Part shown: positions 41,537 to 51,000 of the stretch, in pieces
Layout of the letters: each line of letters begins with the position of its first letter
Position numbering within the stretch: the first letter of the stretch is position 1
Source: Cohnella sp. GbtcB17
GTDB lineage: Bacteria; Bacillota; Bacilli; Paenibacillales; Paenibacillaceae
NCBI RefSeq assembly: GCF_019091135.1
Contig: NZ_JAGXJW010000038.1
Span: 1 to 64,000, forward strand
Reading direction: 5' to 3'
Length of the DNA: 64,000 bases
Notes under the pieces: model-generated
The model's database searches: none
The model's input: the letters and a program-made list of their open reading frames with translations, nothing else
Told to the model about the DNA's origin: nothing
Translations under genes and position numbers: made by a program

Positions 41537-42598
41537 GTGAGCCATATCGTCATTCTGGGCGGCGGCTACGGGGGCCTGACGCTCTTGAACGAGCTGATCG
41601 AGGATAAGCTTCCCTCGGACGTCCGGATCTCGCTGGTCGACCGCATGCCGTTCCAGGGATTGAAGACCGAATATTACGCGCTCGCCGCGGGCACGTCCTC
41701 CGACCTGGATATTCGCGTCGAATATCCGAAGCACCCGCAGCTGGAGATCGTACACGGCGAAGTCACGGACATCTCGCCGGCGGATCGCCGCGTCTCCTTC
41801 GCAGCGCGCGACCCGCTGGAATACGACTATCTGGTGCTGGCGCTCGGCTGCACGGACAGCTATCACGGCATCGAAGGCGCGGCCGAATTCGCCTGCAGCA
41901 TCCAGTCGCTTGCAGCTACGCGCAAGACGTACCAGATGCTGAACAATACGGCGCCTTACGGCCAAGTCTCGATCATCGGCGGCGGCCTGAGCGGCGTCGA
42001 AGTGGCCGCCGAGCTGCGGGAGAGCCGCCCCGACCTCAACATTCGCATCGTCGACCGCGGTCCGAGCGTCATGTCCGGCTTCCCGGGCAAGCTCCAATCG
42101 TTCGTCGCCGACTGGTTCCGCGAGCACAACGTCGAGATGCTGTCGCATATTACGACGACGAGCATCGGCGAAGGCGTCATCCATACGGCGACGGGCGACA
42201 TCGCGTCGGACGTCACCGTATGGACTGCCGGCATCCAGCCCGTCGAGCTCATCCAGCGGCTTGAGTACGCCAAGGACAAGGCCGGCCGCCTCATCGTGAA
42301 CGAATTCCATGAGATGCCGGACGCGCCGAACGTGTTCGTCATCGGCGACTGCTCGAGCCAGCCCTTCTCGCCGAGCGCACAGCTGGCGCAGGCGCAGGGC
42401 AAGCAGGTGGCACATGTGCTTAACGCACGCCTGCACGGCAAAGGCATCCACCTGCCCAAGATCCGGCTGCGCGGCACGCTCGGCTCGCTCGGCAAAAAGT
42501 CCGGCTTCGGCATCATGGGCCATACGCCGATCATGGGACGCGTGCCGCGCATGCTGAAGAGCGGCGTGCTCTGGAAGAGCCGCCGCCACTTCGGCTAA
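41537..42598 (+). CDS. NADH dehydrogenase-like FAD oxidoreductase (YutJ-like)
   Basis: A 353-residue flavoprotein with FAD motif HIVILGGGYGGLTLLNEL at the start, NAD motif VSIIGGGLSGVEVAAEL near residue 145 and NVFVIGDCSSQPFSPSAQLAQAQGK near 272. It belongs with NDH-2 proteins but is shorter than the ndh product at 27428-28621 and lacks a clear C-terminal membrane helix. Start is GTG 41537 after AAAGGAG. The neighbours yuzB and the NifU-like gene repeat the Bacillus yuz/yut order. Its electron acceptor is unknown. Confidence 0.87.
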   Translation: MSHIVILGGGYGGLTLLNELIEDKLPSDVRISLVDRMPFQGLKTEYYALAAGTSSDLDIRVEYPKHPQLEIVHGEVTDISPADRRVSFAARDPLEYDYLVLALGCTDSYHGIEGAAEFACSIQSLAATRKTYQMLNNTAPYGQVSIIGGGLSGVEVAAELRESRPDLNIRIVDRGPSVMSGFPGKLQSFVADWFREHNVEMLSHITTTSIGEGVIHTATGDIASDVTVWTAGIQPVELIQRLEYAKDKAGRLIVNEFHEMPDAPNVFVIGDCSSQPFSPSAQLAQAQGKQVAHVLNARLHGKGIHLPKIRLRGTLGSLGKKSGFGIMGHTPIMGRVPRMLKSGVLWKSRRHFG

Positions 42599-42630
42599 AA
42601 CCCGGAACCAGCACCGCAGGCGGCCGCAGG

Positions 42631-42897
42631 TCAGAGATCGTCCAGCAGCTTGTCGAGCGCCTTGCGGTGCTCGTCCTGGCTGTCCAGCTCCTTCAGGATC
42701 GCATCGTACAGCGCGTCCGCCGTCTCGGCGACGACCGTCTCCCCGTTTACCATCACGTACGGGGACAGGTAGCATTCGCCGCAGTTGCCCAGGCAGCCGT
42801 ATTCGATCGTCTCGAGGTCCGGCAGCTCGTTCAGCTTATCGATAAGCCGGTCAGTGCCGTGGTGCGCGTTGCTGACGCAAAATTCAACGACGTTCAT
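42631..42897 (-). CDS. yuzB: YuzB-family protein (DUF1450)
   Basis: An 88-residue protein with Cys residues arranged as FCVSN near the N-terminus and GCLGNCGECYLSPYVMVNG, a thioredoxin-like [2Fe-2S]-ferredoxin-type pattern. The start was placed at ATG 42897, 7 bases after AAAGGAG, giving MNVVEFCVSN; an ATG two codons earlier sits too close to the site. Function unknown in Bacillus. It is divergent from the NifU-like gene and the two share a short promoter region with a 14-bp palindrome (42930-42943), which suggests joint control related to Fe-S metabolism. Confidence 0.9.
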   Translation of the reverse strand: MNVVEFCVSNAHHGTDRLIDKLNELPDLETIEYGCLGNCGECYLSPYVMVNGETVVAETADALYDAILKELDSQDEHRKALDKLLDDL

Positions 42898-42929
42898 CGC
42901 CATTCTCCTTTCTCGGAGACATCCATTTT

Positions 42930-42954
42930 AATTGCGCGCAATTTGTATTATAAT
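42930..42954. promoter_or_regulatory. Divergent promoter region with 14-bp palindrome between yuzB and the NifU-like gene
   Basis: AATTGCGCGCAATT (42930-42943) is a perfect palindrome in the 82-bp gap between the divergent starts. TATAAT (42949-42954) is a good -10 for the plus-strand NifU-like gene. A palindrome in this place would allow one protein to control both genes. Confidence 0.5.
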
Positions 42955-42979
42955 AAGCTGAAGAAGGGAGTGGATGATT

Positions 42980-43228
42980 GTGAGTGACAACGTTCAAGAA
43001 GCAACGAAGTACGACGAGGTGCTCGAAGTACTCGACAAGCTGCGCCCGTTCCTGCAGCGCGACGGCGGCGACGTCGAACTGGTCGACGTAGAGGACGGCA
43101 TCGTCAAGCTTCGCCTGATGGGCGCTTGCGGCAGCTGCCCGAGCTCCACGATCACGCTGAAGGCCGGCATCGAGCGCGCCCTGCTCGAGGAAGTCGAAGG
43201 CATCGAGGAAGTCGTACAAGTATTCTAA
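42980..43228 (+). CDS. NifU-like Fe-S scaffold protein (YutI-like)
   Basis: An 82-residue NifU C-terminal domain protein: LRPFLQRDGGDVELVDVEDGIVKL leads to MGACGSCPSSTITLKAGIE, whose CxxC binds a cluster in a homodimer. Such proteins deliver Fe-S clusters. GTG 42980 is about 9 bases behind AAGGGAG and is preferred; ATG 42974 is only 3 bases from it. A terminator follows at 43251. Confidence 0.9.
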   Translation: MSDNVQEATKYDEVLEVLDKLRPFLQRDGGDVELVDVEDGIVKLRLMGACGSCPSSTITLKAGIERALLEEVEGIEEVVQVF

Positions 43229-43250
43229 TATTCCCGCTAGGGAACGTTCG

Positions 43251-43295
43251 AAGCCCTGCCCGTCCTGCCTAGCGCCGGCGACGCAGGGCTTCTTT
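43251..43295 (+). terminator. Terminator between the NifU-like gene and the SDR gene
   Basis: AAGCCCTGC (43251-43259) pairs with GCAGGGCTT (43283-43291) and TCTTT follows. It serves the plus-strand gene; the convergent SDR gene ends 10 bp beyond, so it may also act for that one. Confidence 0.75.
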
Positions 43296-43301
43296 GTGCG
43301 G

Positions 43302-44099
43302 TTATTCGTCCTTGGCGCGCCGCACGTTGCTCTTGATCGGATCCAGTCCGCCCGAGACGTCGATCGTATTGCCCGTCACGAAGTCGGATTCGGGCAGGCA
43401 CAGGAAGCCGATGACCCGCGCCACGTCCTCGCCGGTGCCGGGCCGTCCGCGCGGCGATTCCTCGTCCAGCACGCCCGCGGCGTCCGCGATGCCCTTCTCC
43501 TTGAAGCTGCCGCGAATGTCGCCGGGGCAGATCATATTGACCGTGATGCCGCTCGCCGCTTCCTCGACGGCGAGCGTCTTCGTGAAGGAGACGAGCCCCA
43601 CCTTGGCCGCCGCGTAGACGGCCCGATGCGGCCACGATCTCGCCTCGGCCGCGTGCCCGAACCCGAAGTGGATGATGCGTCCCCAGCCGCGCTCGCGCAT
43701 GCCCGGGAGCACCTGAAGATCCATATGCATCGTCCCGACCAGGTTGCCGTTCATCAGGAAGTCGATCTCTTCGGCCGTATAGTCGGCGAACAGCTTGCGC
43801 TTGCGGATGAACGGTCCCGCACTGTTGACGAGGATGTCTACGCCGCCAAGCGTCTCCTCCGTCGTCCGCACCAGCCGCTCCGTGTCCTCGGCCTTGGCGA
43901 TATCCGCCTGCACGGCGACCGCGCGTCGGCCCATCGCCTCGATCTCCGCGCATACGCGCAGCGCCTCGTCGCGGCTGTGCACGTAGTTCACGGCCACGTC
44001 GCAGCCGTGACCGGCCAGCTCGAGCGCGGTCCGTCTGCCGAGCCCTTTGGCGCTGCCCGTGACCAGCGCCGTTCTGCCTGCCAGCTTCAACGTCTCCAC
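43302..44099 (-). CDS. Short-chain dehydrogenase/reductase (FabG-like SDR)
   Basis: A 265-residue classical SDR. TALVTGSAKGLGRRTALEL binds NAD(P), ILVNSAG follows, and the catalytic Tyr-x3-Lys is in AVYAAAKVG. The catalytic-Ser region IIHFGFGHA is unusual, with Gly where Ser is expected, so activity may be altered. The end VTGNTIDVSGG is typical. GTG 44099 follows AAGGAG by 9 bases; the frame is open to 44165 but overlaps the preceding gene. It lies 13 bp behind the HEPN gene. The substrate cannot be stated. Confidence 0.85.
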   Translation of the reverse strand: METLKLAGRTALVTGSAKGLGRRTALELAGHGCDVAVNYVHSRDEALRVCAEIEAMGRRAVAVQADIAKAEDTERLVRTTEETLGGVDILVNSAGPFIRKRKLFADYTAEEIDFLMNGNLVGTMHMDLQVLPGMRERGWGRIIHFGFGHAAEARSWPHRAVYAAAKVGLVSFTKTLAVEEAASGITVNMICPGDIRGSFKEKGIADAAGVLDEESPRGRPGTGEDVARVIGFLCLPESDFVTGNTIDVSGGLDPIKSNVRRAKDE

Positions 44100-44112
44100 T
44101 ACGAATCGCTCC

Positions 44113-44835
44113 TTAGGCGTGATGCGCCTGTTTCTTCGCCTTTTTGCACATATGATTGAATACAAGCGCGAGCGTCAGATAGACGAGCTCCCAGCCCTCG
44201 TTCAGATCGTCCATGTTCTCGTCGATATTCTCCAGATGCGGCTGCTCGCGCTTCACGTTCAGCACCTGCAGCAGATCATCCTGGAGCTCCGCGTTCATCT
44301 GATGGATCTCCATGTTGCGCCTTCTGCGCAGCCGGCCCATCGTCTCGCGCCGCGGCTCGTAAATCGCCTCCAGCTTCTCGGCCAGCTCGGGCTGCAGTCC
44401 GTTATGGCGCATATTGCGAAGCACGGTGAAGAAGGAGAAGTGGTTTTCCATCCGATTTTCCGTATCGAGCTCCAGGTACTCGTTCATGAGCGTGCCGAGC
44501 TTGTCGAGCACCGAGAACAGACGGATAAACGCATTTTTGTCGAAGTAGATATGATTGTAATAGTTCAGCCGGTCCTCCGGCGTCATCTCTTCGAAGCTGG
44601 TCACGTTCAGCATCTTGGCGAACCGAAGCGCCGCGTAGCGGCTCGACTCCAATTCGTCCAGCGAGCGCAGCAGGCCCTCGGTCCAAATCTGGTACTTGCG
44701 AATTCGCGCCGCTTCGACCGAATCCCCTTCCCCTTGCTCCTGCATCAAGAGCGCGAAGCGCTCCATCGCGTCGATCGTATTCCGAACCGGCCCTCCCCAG
44801 TCGTACGGGGGTTCGCCGAACAAAGCTCGCAGCAT
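44113..44835 (-). CDS. HEPN-like helical protein (Cthe_2314 type)
   Basis: A 240-residue all-helical soluble protein. RRRRNMEIHQMNAELQDDL contains an R-x4-6-H-like pattern, and a C-terminal helix FNHMCKKAKKQAHHA follows; this recalls the Cthe_2314-type HEPN family, although I am not sure of the assignment. HEPN proteins are often RNases or nucleotide-binding partners in stress responses. GGAGG precedes the ATG. It is first of a two-gene unit with the SDR gene. Confidence 0.68.
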   Translation of the reverse strand: MLRALFGEPPYDWGGPVRNTIDAMERFALLMQEQGEGDSVEAARIRKYQIWTEGLLRSLDELESSRYAALRFAKMLNVTSFEEMTPEDRLNYYNHIYFDKNAFIRLFSVLDKLGTLMNEYLELDTENRMENHFSFFTVLRNMRHNGLQPELAEKLEAIYEPRRETMGRLRRRRNMEIHQMNAELQDDLLQVLNVKREQPHLENIDENMDDLNEGWELVYLTLALVFNHMCKKAKKQAHHA

Positions 44836-44947
44836 AATAGGCCTCCAACCGGCGCGGCATGTCTCGAATCGTAAAGTAATCGCGCCATTCGCCTATTTCT
44901 ACATTGTACCGCAAGAGCGATCCTGTGCTCAAGGAACGGGAACGATG

Positions 44948-44992
44948 AAAAGGCTATCGCCCCTTCTCAACGAGAATGAACGATAGCCTTTA
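44948..44992 (-). terminator. Terminator of the giant SLH-protein gene
   Basis: AAAGGCTATCG pairs with CGATAGCCTTT (11 bp), enclosing a small inner TTCTC/GAGAA hairpin, and the minus strand continues TTTTC. It lies 21 bp past the stop. Confidence 0.85.
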
Positions 44993-45013
44993 AAAAATAG
45001 GGTGTTATCTGAT

Positions 45014-48000
45014 TTAGATCAAGCCTGACTTTTGCAGCAGCCGCTGAATCAGGGTTGTCACCTCGGCACGGGAGACGTTGTCCTTGGGCATCAGCTTGCC
45101 GCCCTGTCCGATAACTAGACCCGCTTTTACGGTGCCTGCTATGCCGTCTAGCGCCCATGCTCCAGCTTGTCCGGCATCCGCAAACGCACCAAGCGTGCCG
45201 GTCGTGTCTGCGTCTTCTGTTAGGGTGAACAGCCCTGTCAACCTCATTGCTTTGGCGATGACCACCATCGCCTGCTCGCGGGTGAGCTTTTCGTCCGGTT
45301 TGAACGTGCCGTCCGGATAGCCCGAGACCAGTCCGTATGCCGACGCCGTCCGAACCGCGCCTGCATACCAGGCGTCGGAGGAAACGTCCAGGTACGAAGC
45401 CGTTCCTTCGCCTAACCGAAGCCCAAGCCCGCGCACGATGATTGCTGCGAACTCCGCACGAGTCATATCTGCATTCGGGGCAAATATCGTGTCGCTTACT
45501 CCGTTGACTACAAGGCGTGACCCCAGGTCGTTTATCGCGCCCTTCGCCCAGTGATTCTCCGCGTCTGCGAAGGTCAAGGGATGCCAGACGACCGCGTAGA
45601 CACTATTGGTCAGACTGTTAATTTTGGCGACATAACGGCCATCCTCTACAATTACCTTAGTGGGCACGTGTCGGATCGAGCCGTCTTCCCCAACGACGAC
45701 ACCGGTCGTAATGCGATTCGGATCGATGCCATCGGGCAGGACGATCGTGCGTTCTACGTATCCGTTGAAGCGATCGACAACCGTTCCTTGATCCGCTACT
45801 GTCGCGGTGATGGTGAATTCGACTGCCGGCGAAATGAACTGCACGTCTCCCACTGAAGTAGCCGGAACGGCTTCCAGCATTTCTATTTTGACTCGGACGA
45901 CGATATCGCTCAAAGAAGTGCCCGCTGCAAAATGAGACGCAAGCGAACCGACGTCGATTCGGCTTGCGGGCAAACGGTAGCCGATACCTGCAGAACGGAT
46001 CTCGAGCACGGCTTCTTTGTCCGCCATGTTGCGAATCAGTTGCGCATTTAACTCGCCTGTGACGATGCCCGATCCGTTTTGGACGGGAATCGTTAAAACA
46101 TAACCGTTCGGCTTGGAAGCCAGCAGCGCTTCTGATTTGGCAGGGTCTAGCTGCACAACCGTCGACTTTTTGGAGCCGATCGTCGTTACGTTAGCTTTAG
46201 CCACGCCGTTTTGCGGAGAGCCGTTTATCAATACGGTCGTACCGGGTTCTGTCTGTTGAACTTCAGCCGGAATCGAGGGAACAGACGCCTCACGAACATT
46301 CGCTGCAGACACCGCGACATCGGTCCACGCGACGATTTTGCCGCTTGCGCCAACCTCTGCGATGTACAGATGCTGGCCTGCCGTCACCTGGATGTCGCCG
46401 TTTGCCGACAGCGAATCCACGTAACCTGCGGCTGCAGCGTCCGTGCCTGCGACCGGGTGCGTCCTGTCGCCAGCTGCGCCGACGATGACTTTCAGTGTGT
46501 GGCCGTTGCCCACGCTTGGCAGTGTCGTCGTCTTCGTTGTGCCCACTGTGCTGCCAGGCGTCCACGCGAAGTCGCTTGCGCTTAGCGTCGGCACCGCTCC
46601 CGGCGCTTGCTTGATATTTTCTGCCAACACCGTAATGTCGGCCCATGCGACGATTTTACCGCTTGCGTCAACCTCTGCGATGTACAGATGCTGGCCTGCC
46701 GTCACCTGGATGTCGCCGTTTGCCGACAGCGAATCCACGTAACCTGCGGCTGCAGCGTCCGAACCTGCGATCGGGTGCGTCCTGTCGCCAGCTGCGCCGA
46801 CGATGACTTTCAGTGTGTGGCCGTTGCCCACGCTTGGCAGTGTCGTCGTCTTTGTTGTGCCCACTGTGCTGCCAGGCGTCCACGCGAAGTCGCTTGCGCT
46901 TAGCGTCGGCACCGCTTCCGGCGCTTGCTTGATATTTTCTGCCAACACCGTAATGTCGGCCCATGCGACGATTTTACCGCTTGCGTCAACCTCTGCGATG
47001 TACAGATGCTGGCCTGCCGTCACCTGGATGTCGCCGTTTGCCGACAGCGTGTCCACGTAACCTGCGGCTGCAGCGTCCGAACCTGCGACCGGGTGCGTCT
47101 TGTAGCCAGTTGCGCCGACGATGAACTTCAGCGTGTGGCCGTTGCCCACGCTTGGCAGTGTCGTCGTCTTCGTTGTGCCCACTGTGCTGCCAGGCGCCCA
47201 CGTGAAGTCGCTTGCGTTTAGCGGCGGTACCGCTCCCGGCGCTTGCTTGATATTTTCTGAAGCCACCGTCACGTCAGTCCATGCGACGATTTTACCGCTT
47301 GCGTCAACCTCTGCGATGTACAGATGCTGGCCTGCCGTCACCTCGATGTCGCTGCTTGCCGACAGCGAATCCACGTAACCTGCGGCTGCAGCGTCCGTGC
47401 CTGCCACCGGGTGTGTCTTGTCTCCCTCTGCGCCGACGATGAACTTCAGGGTGTGGCCGTTGCCTAAGCTTGGCAGCGTGGTCGTCTGCGTCGTGCCGAC
47501 TGTGCTGCCAGGCGTCCACGCGAAGTCGCTTGCGCTTAGCGTCGGCACCGCTTCCGGCGCTTGCTTGATATTTTCTGCCAACACCGTAATGTCGGCCCAT
47601 GCGACGATTTTACCGCTTGCGTCAACCTCTGCGATGTACAGATGCTGGCCTGCCGTCACCTGGATGTCGCCGTTTGCCGACAGCGTGTCCACGTAACCTG
47701 CGGCTGCAGCGTCCGAACCTGCGACCGGGTGCGTCTTGTAGCCAGTTGCGCCGACGATGAACTTCAGCGTGTGGCCGTTGCCTAAGCTTGGCAACGTGGT
47801 CGTCTGCGTCGTGCCGGTCGTGCTGCCAGGTGTCCACGCGAAGTCGTTTGCGTTTAGCGTCGGCACCGCTTCCGGCGCTTGCTTGATATTTTCTAAAGCC
47901 ACCGTCACGTCAGTCCATGCGACGATCTTCCCCGTTGCATCTACTTCAGCGATGTACAGATGCCGGCCTGTCGTCACCTCGATGTCGCCGTTTGCCGACA

Positions 48001-51000
48001 GCGTGTCCACGTAACCTACGGCTGCAGCGTCCGTGCCTGCGACCGGGTGCGTCTTGTCGCCAACTGAGCCGACGATGACTTTCAGTGTGTGGCCGTTGCC
48101 CACGCTTGGCAGTGTCGTCGTCTTCGTTGTGCCCACTGTGCTGCCAGGCGCCCACGTGAAGTCGCTTGCGTTTAGCGGCGGTACCGCTCCCGGCGCTTGC
48201 TTGATATTTTCTGAAGCCACCGTCACGTCAGTCCATGCCACGATCTTCCCCGTTGCGTCAACCTCTGCGATGTACAGATGCTGGCCTGCCGTCACCTCGA
48301 TGTCGCTGCTTGCCGACAGCGAATCCACGTAACCTGCGGCTGCAGCGTCCGTGCCTGCCACCGGGTGTGTCTTGTCTCCCTCTGCGCCGACGATGAACTT
48401 CAGGGTGTGGCCGTTGCCTAAGCTTGGCAGCGTGGTCGTCTGCGTCGTGCCGACTGTGCTGCCAGGCGTCCACGCGAAGTCGCTTGCGCTTAGCGTCGGC
48501 ACCGCTTCCGGCGCTTGCTTGATATTTTCTGCCAACACCGTAATGTCGGCCCATGCGACGATTTTGCCGCTTGCATCTACCTCAGCGATGTACAGATGCT
48601 GGCCTGCTGCGACCATGATATCGCTGCTTGCCGACAGCGTGTCCACGTAACCTGCGGCTGCAGCGTCCGTGCCTGCGACCGGGTGCGTCTTGTCTCCCTC
48701 TGCGCCGACGATGAACTTCAGTGTGTGGCCGTTGCCCACGCTTGGCAGTGTCGTCGTCTTCGTCGTGCCAGTCTTGTTGCCAGGTGTCCACGCGAAGTCG
48801 CTTGCGTTAAGTGTCGGTACCGCTCCAGACGCTTGCTTGATATTTTCTGAAGCCACCGTCACGTCAGTCCATGCCACGATCTTCCCCGTTGCGTCAACCT
48901 CTGCAATGTACAGATGCTGGCCTGTCGTCACCTCGATGTCGCCGTTTGCCGACAGCGTGTCCACGTAACCTGCGGCTGCAGCGTCCGTGCCTGCGACCGG
49001 GTGCGTCCTGTCGCCAGCTGCGCCGACGATGACTTTCAGTGTGTGGCCGTTGCCCACGCTTGGCAGTGTCGTCGTCTTCGTTGTGCCCACTGTGCTGCCA
49101 GGCGTCCACGCGAAGTCGCTTGCGCTTAGCGTCGGCACCGCTCCAGGCGCTTGCTTGATATTTTCTGCCAACACCGTAATGTCGGCCCATGCGACGATTT
49201 TACCGCTTGCGTCAACCTCTGCGATGTACAGATGCTGGCCTGCCGTCACCTGGATGTCGCCGTTTGCCGACAGCGTGTCCACGTAACCTGCGGCTGCAGC
49301 GTCCGAACCTGCGACCGGGTGCGTCTTGTAGCCAGTTGCGCCGACGATGAACTTCAGCGTGTGGCCGTTGCCCACGCTTGGCAGTGTCGTCGTCTTCGTC
49401 GTGCCGACTGTGCTGCCAGGCTTCCACGCGAAGTCGCTTGCGTTTAGCGGCGGTACCGCTCCAGGCGCTTGCTTGATATTTTCCGCAGCCACCTTCACGT
49501 CAGTCCATGCGACGATTTTACCGCCTGCGTCAACCTCTGCGATGTACAGATGCTGGCCTGCTGCGACCATGATATCGCTGCTTGCCGACAGCGTGTCCAC
49601 GTAACCTGCGGCTGCAGCGTCCGTGCCTGCGACCGGGTGTGTCTTGTCTCCCTCTGCGCCGACGATGAACTTCAGGGTGTGGCCGTTGCCTAAGCTTGGC
49701 AGCGTGGTCGTCTGCGTCGTGCCGACTGTGCTGCCAGGCGTCAACGCGAAGTCGCTTGCGTTTAGCGGCGGTACCGCTCCAGGCGCTTGCTTGATATTTT
49801 CTGAAGCCACCGTCACGTCAATCCATGCCACGATCTTCCCCGTTGCGTCAACCTCTGCGATGTACAGATGCTGGCCTGCCGTCACCTCGATGTCGCTGCT
49901 TGCCGACAGCGAATCCACGTAACCTGCGGCTGCAGCGTCCGTGCCTGCGACCGGGTGTGTCTTGTCTCCCTCTGCGCCGACGATGAACTTCAGGGTGTGG
50001 CCGTTGCCTAAGCTTGGCAGCGTGGTCGTCTGCGTCGTGCCCACTGTGCTGCCAGGCGTCCACGCGAAGTCGATTGCGTTTAGCGGCGGTACCGCTTCCG
50101 GCGCTTGCTTGATATTTTCTGAAGCCACCGTCACGTCAGTCCATGCGACGATCTTCCCCGTTGCATCTACTTCAGCGATGTACAGATGCTGGCCTGCCGT
50201 CACCTGGATTTCGCCGTTTGCTGACAGCGAATCCACGTAACCTGCGGCTGCAGCGTCTGTGCCTGCGACCGGGTGCGCCTTGTCCCCCGCGGCACCGACG
50301 ATGAACTTCAGTGTGTGGCCGTTGCCTAAGCTTGGCAGCATGGTCGTCTGCGTCGTGCCGACTGTGTTGCCCGGCGACCATAAGAATGCTTCAGGGTCCA
50401 AGAAGGGAACCATCGCCGGCGCTTGCCTGATATTCTCCGCCAAAACGGTGACGTCTGTCCATGCGACGATCAGCCCGCTTCCGTCTACTTCGGCGATGAA
50501 CAGATGCTGATCCGCCGCTACCGGAATATCTTCGTTTGCCGTCAACGTGGACACATAGGCTTGCTCTACAGCGTTCATCCCTTCGACCGGGTGCGTCTCG
50601 CCGCCCTCTGCACCCACAATGAATTTCAGGGTGTGTCCGCTATCTATGCTTGGCAGCGCCGTCGCCTGTGTCGAGCCGACCGAATTTCCAGGCGCCCACG
50701 CGAAGTCGTTTGCGTTTAGAGTCGGCACCGCTTCCGCCGCTTGCTTGATATTTTCCGCAACTACCGTCACGTCAGTCCATGCGACGATCTTCCCCGTGGC
50801 GTCAACCTCGGCGATGAACAGATGTTGGCCCGCTTCGACCTCGATGTCGCCGTTTGCCGACAGCGTGTCCACGTAACCTGCGGCTGCAGCGTCCGTGCCT
50901 GCGACCGGATGCGCCTTGTCCCCCGCGGCACCGACGATGAACTTCAGGGTGTGTCCGTTGCCCACGCTTGGCAGTGCGGTCGTCTGCGTCGTGCCGACTG

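Noticed and set aside
41519..42775. 418-codon minus-strand frame opposite the YutJ-like gene
   Set aside because: Shadow of a clear FAD oxidoreductase gene with a good GTG start; the antisense product has no recognisable domain.
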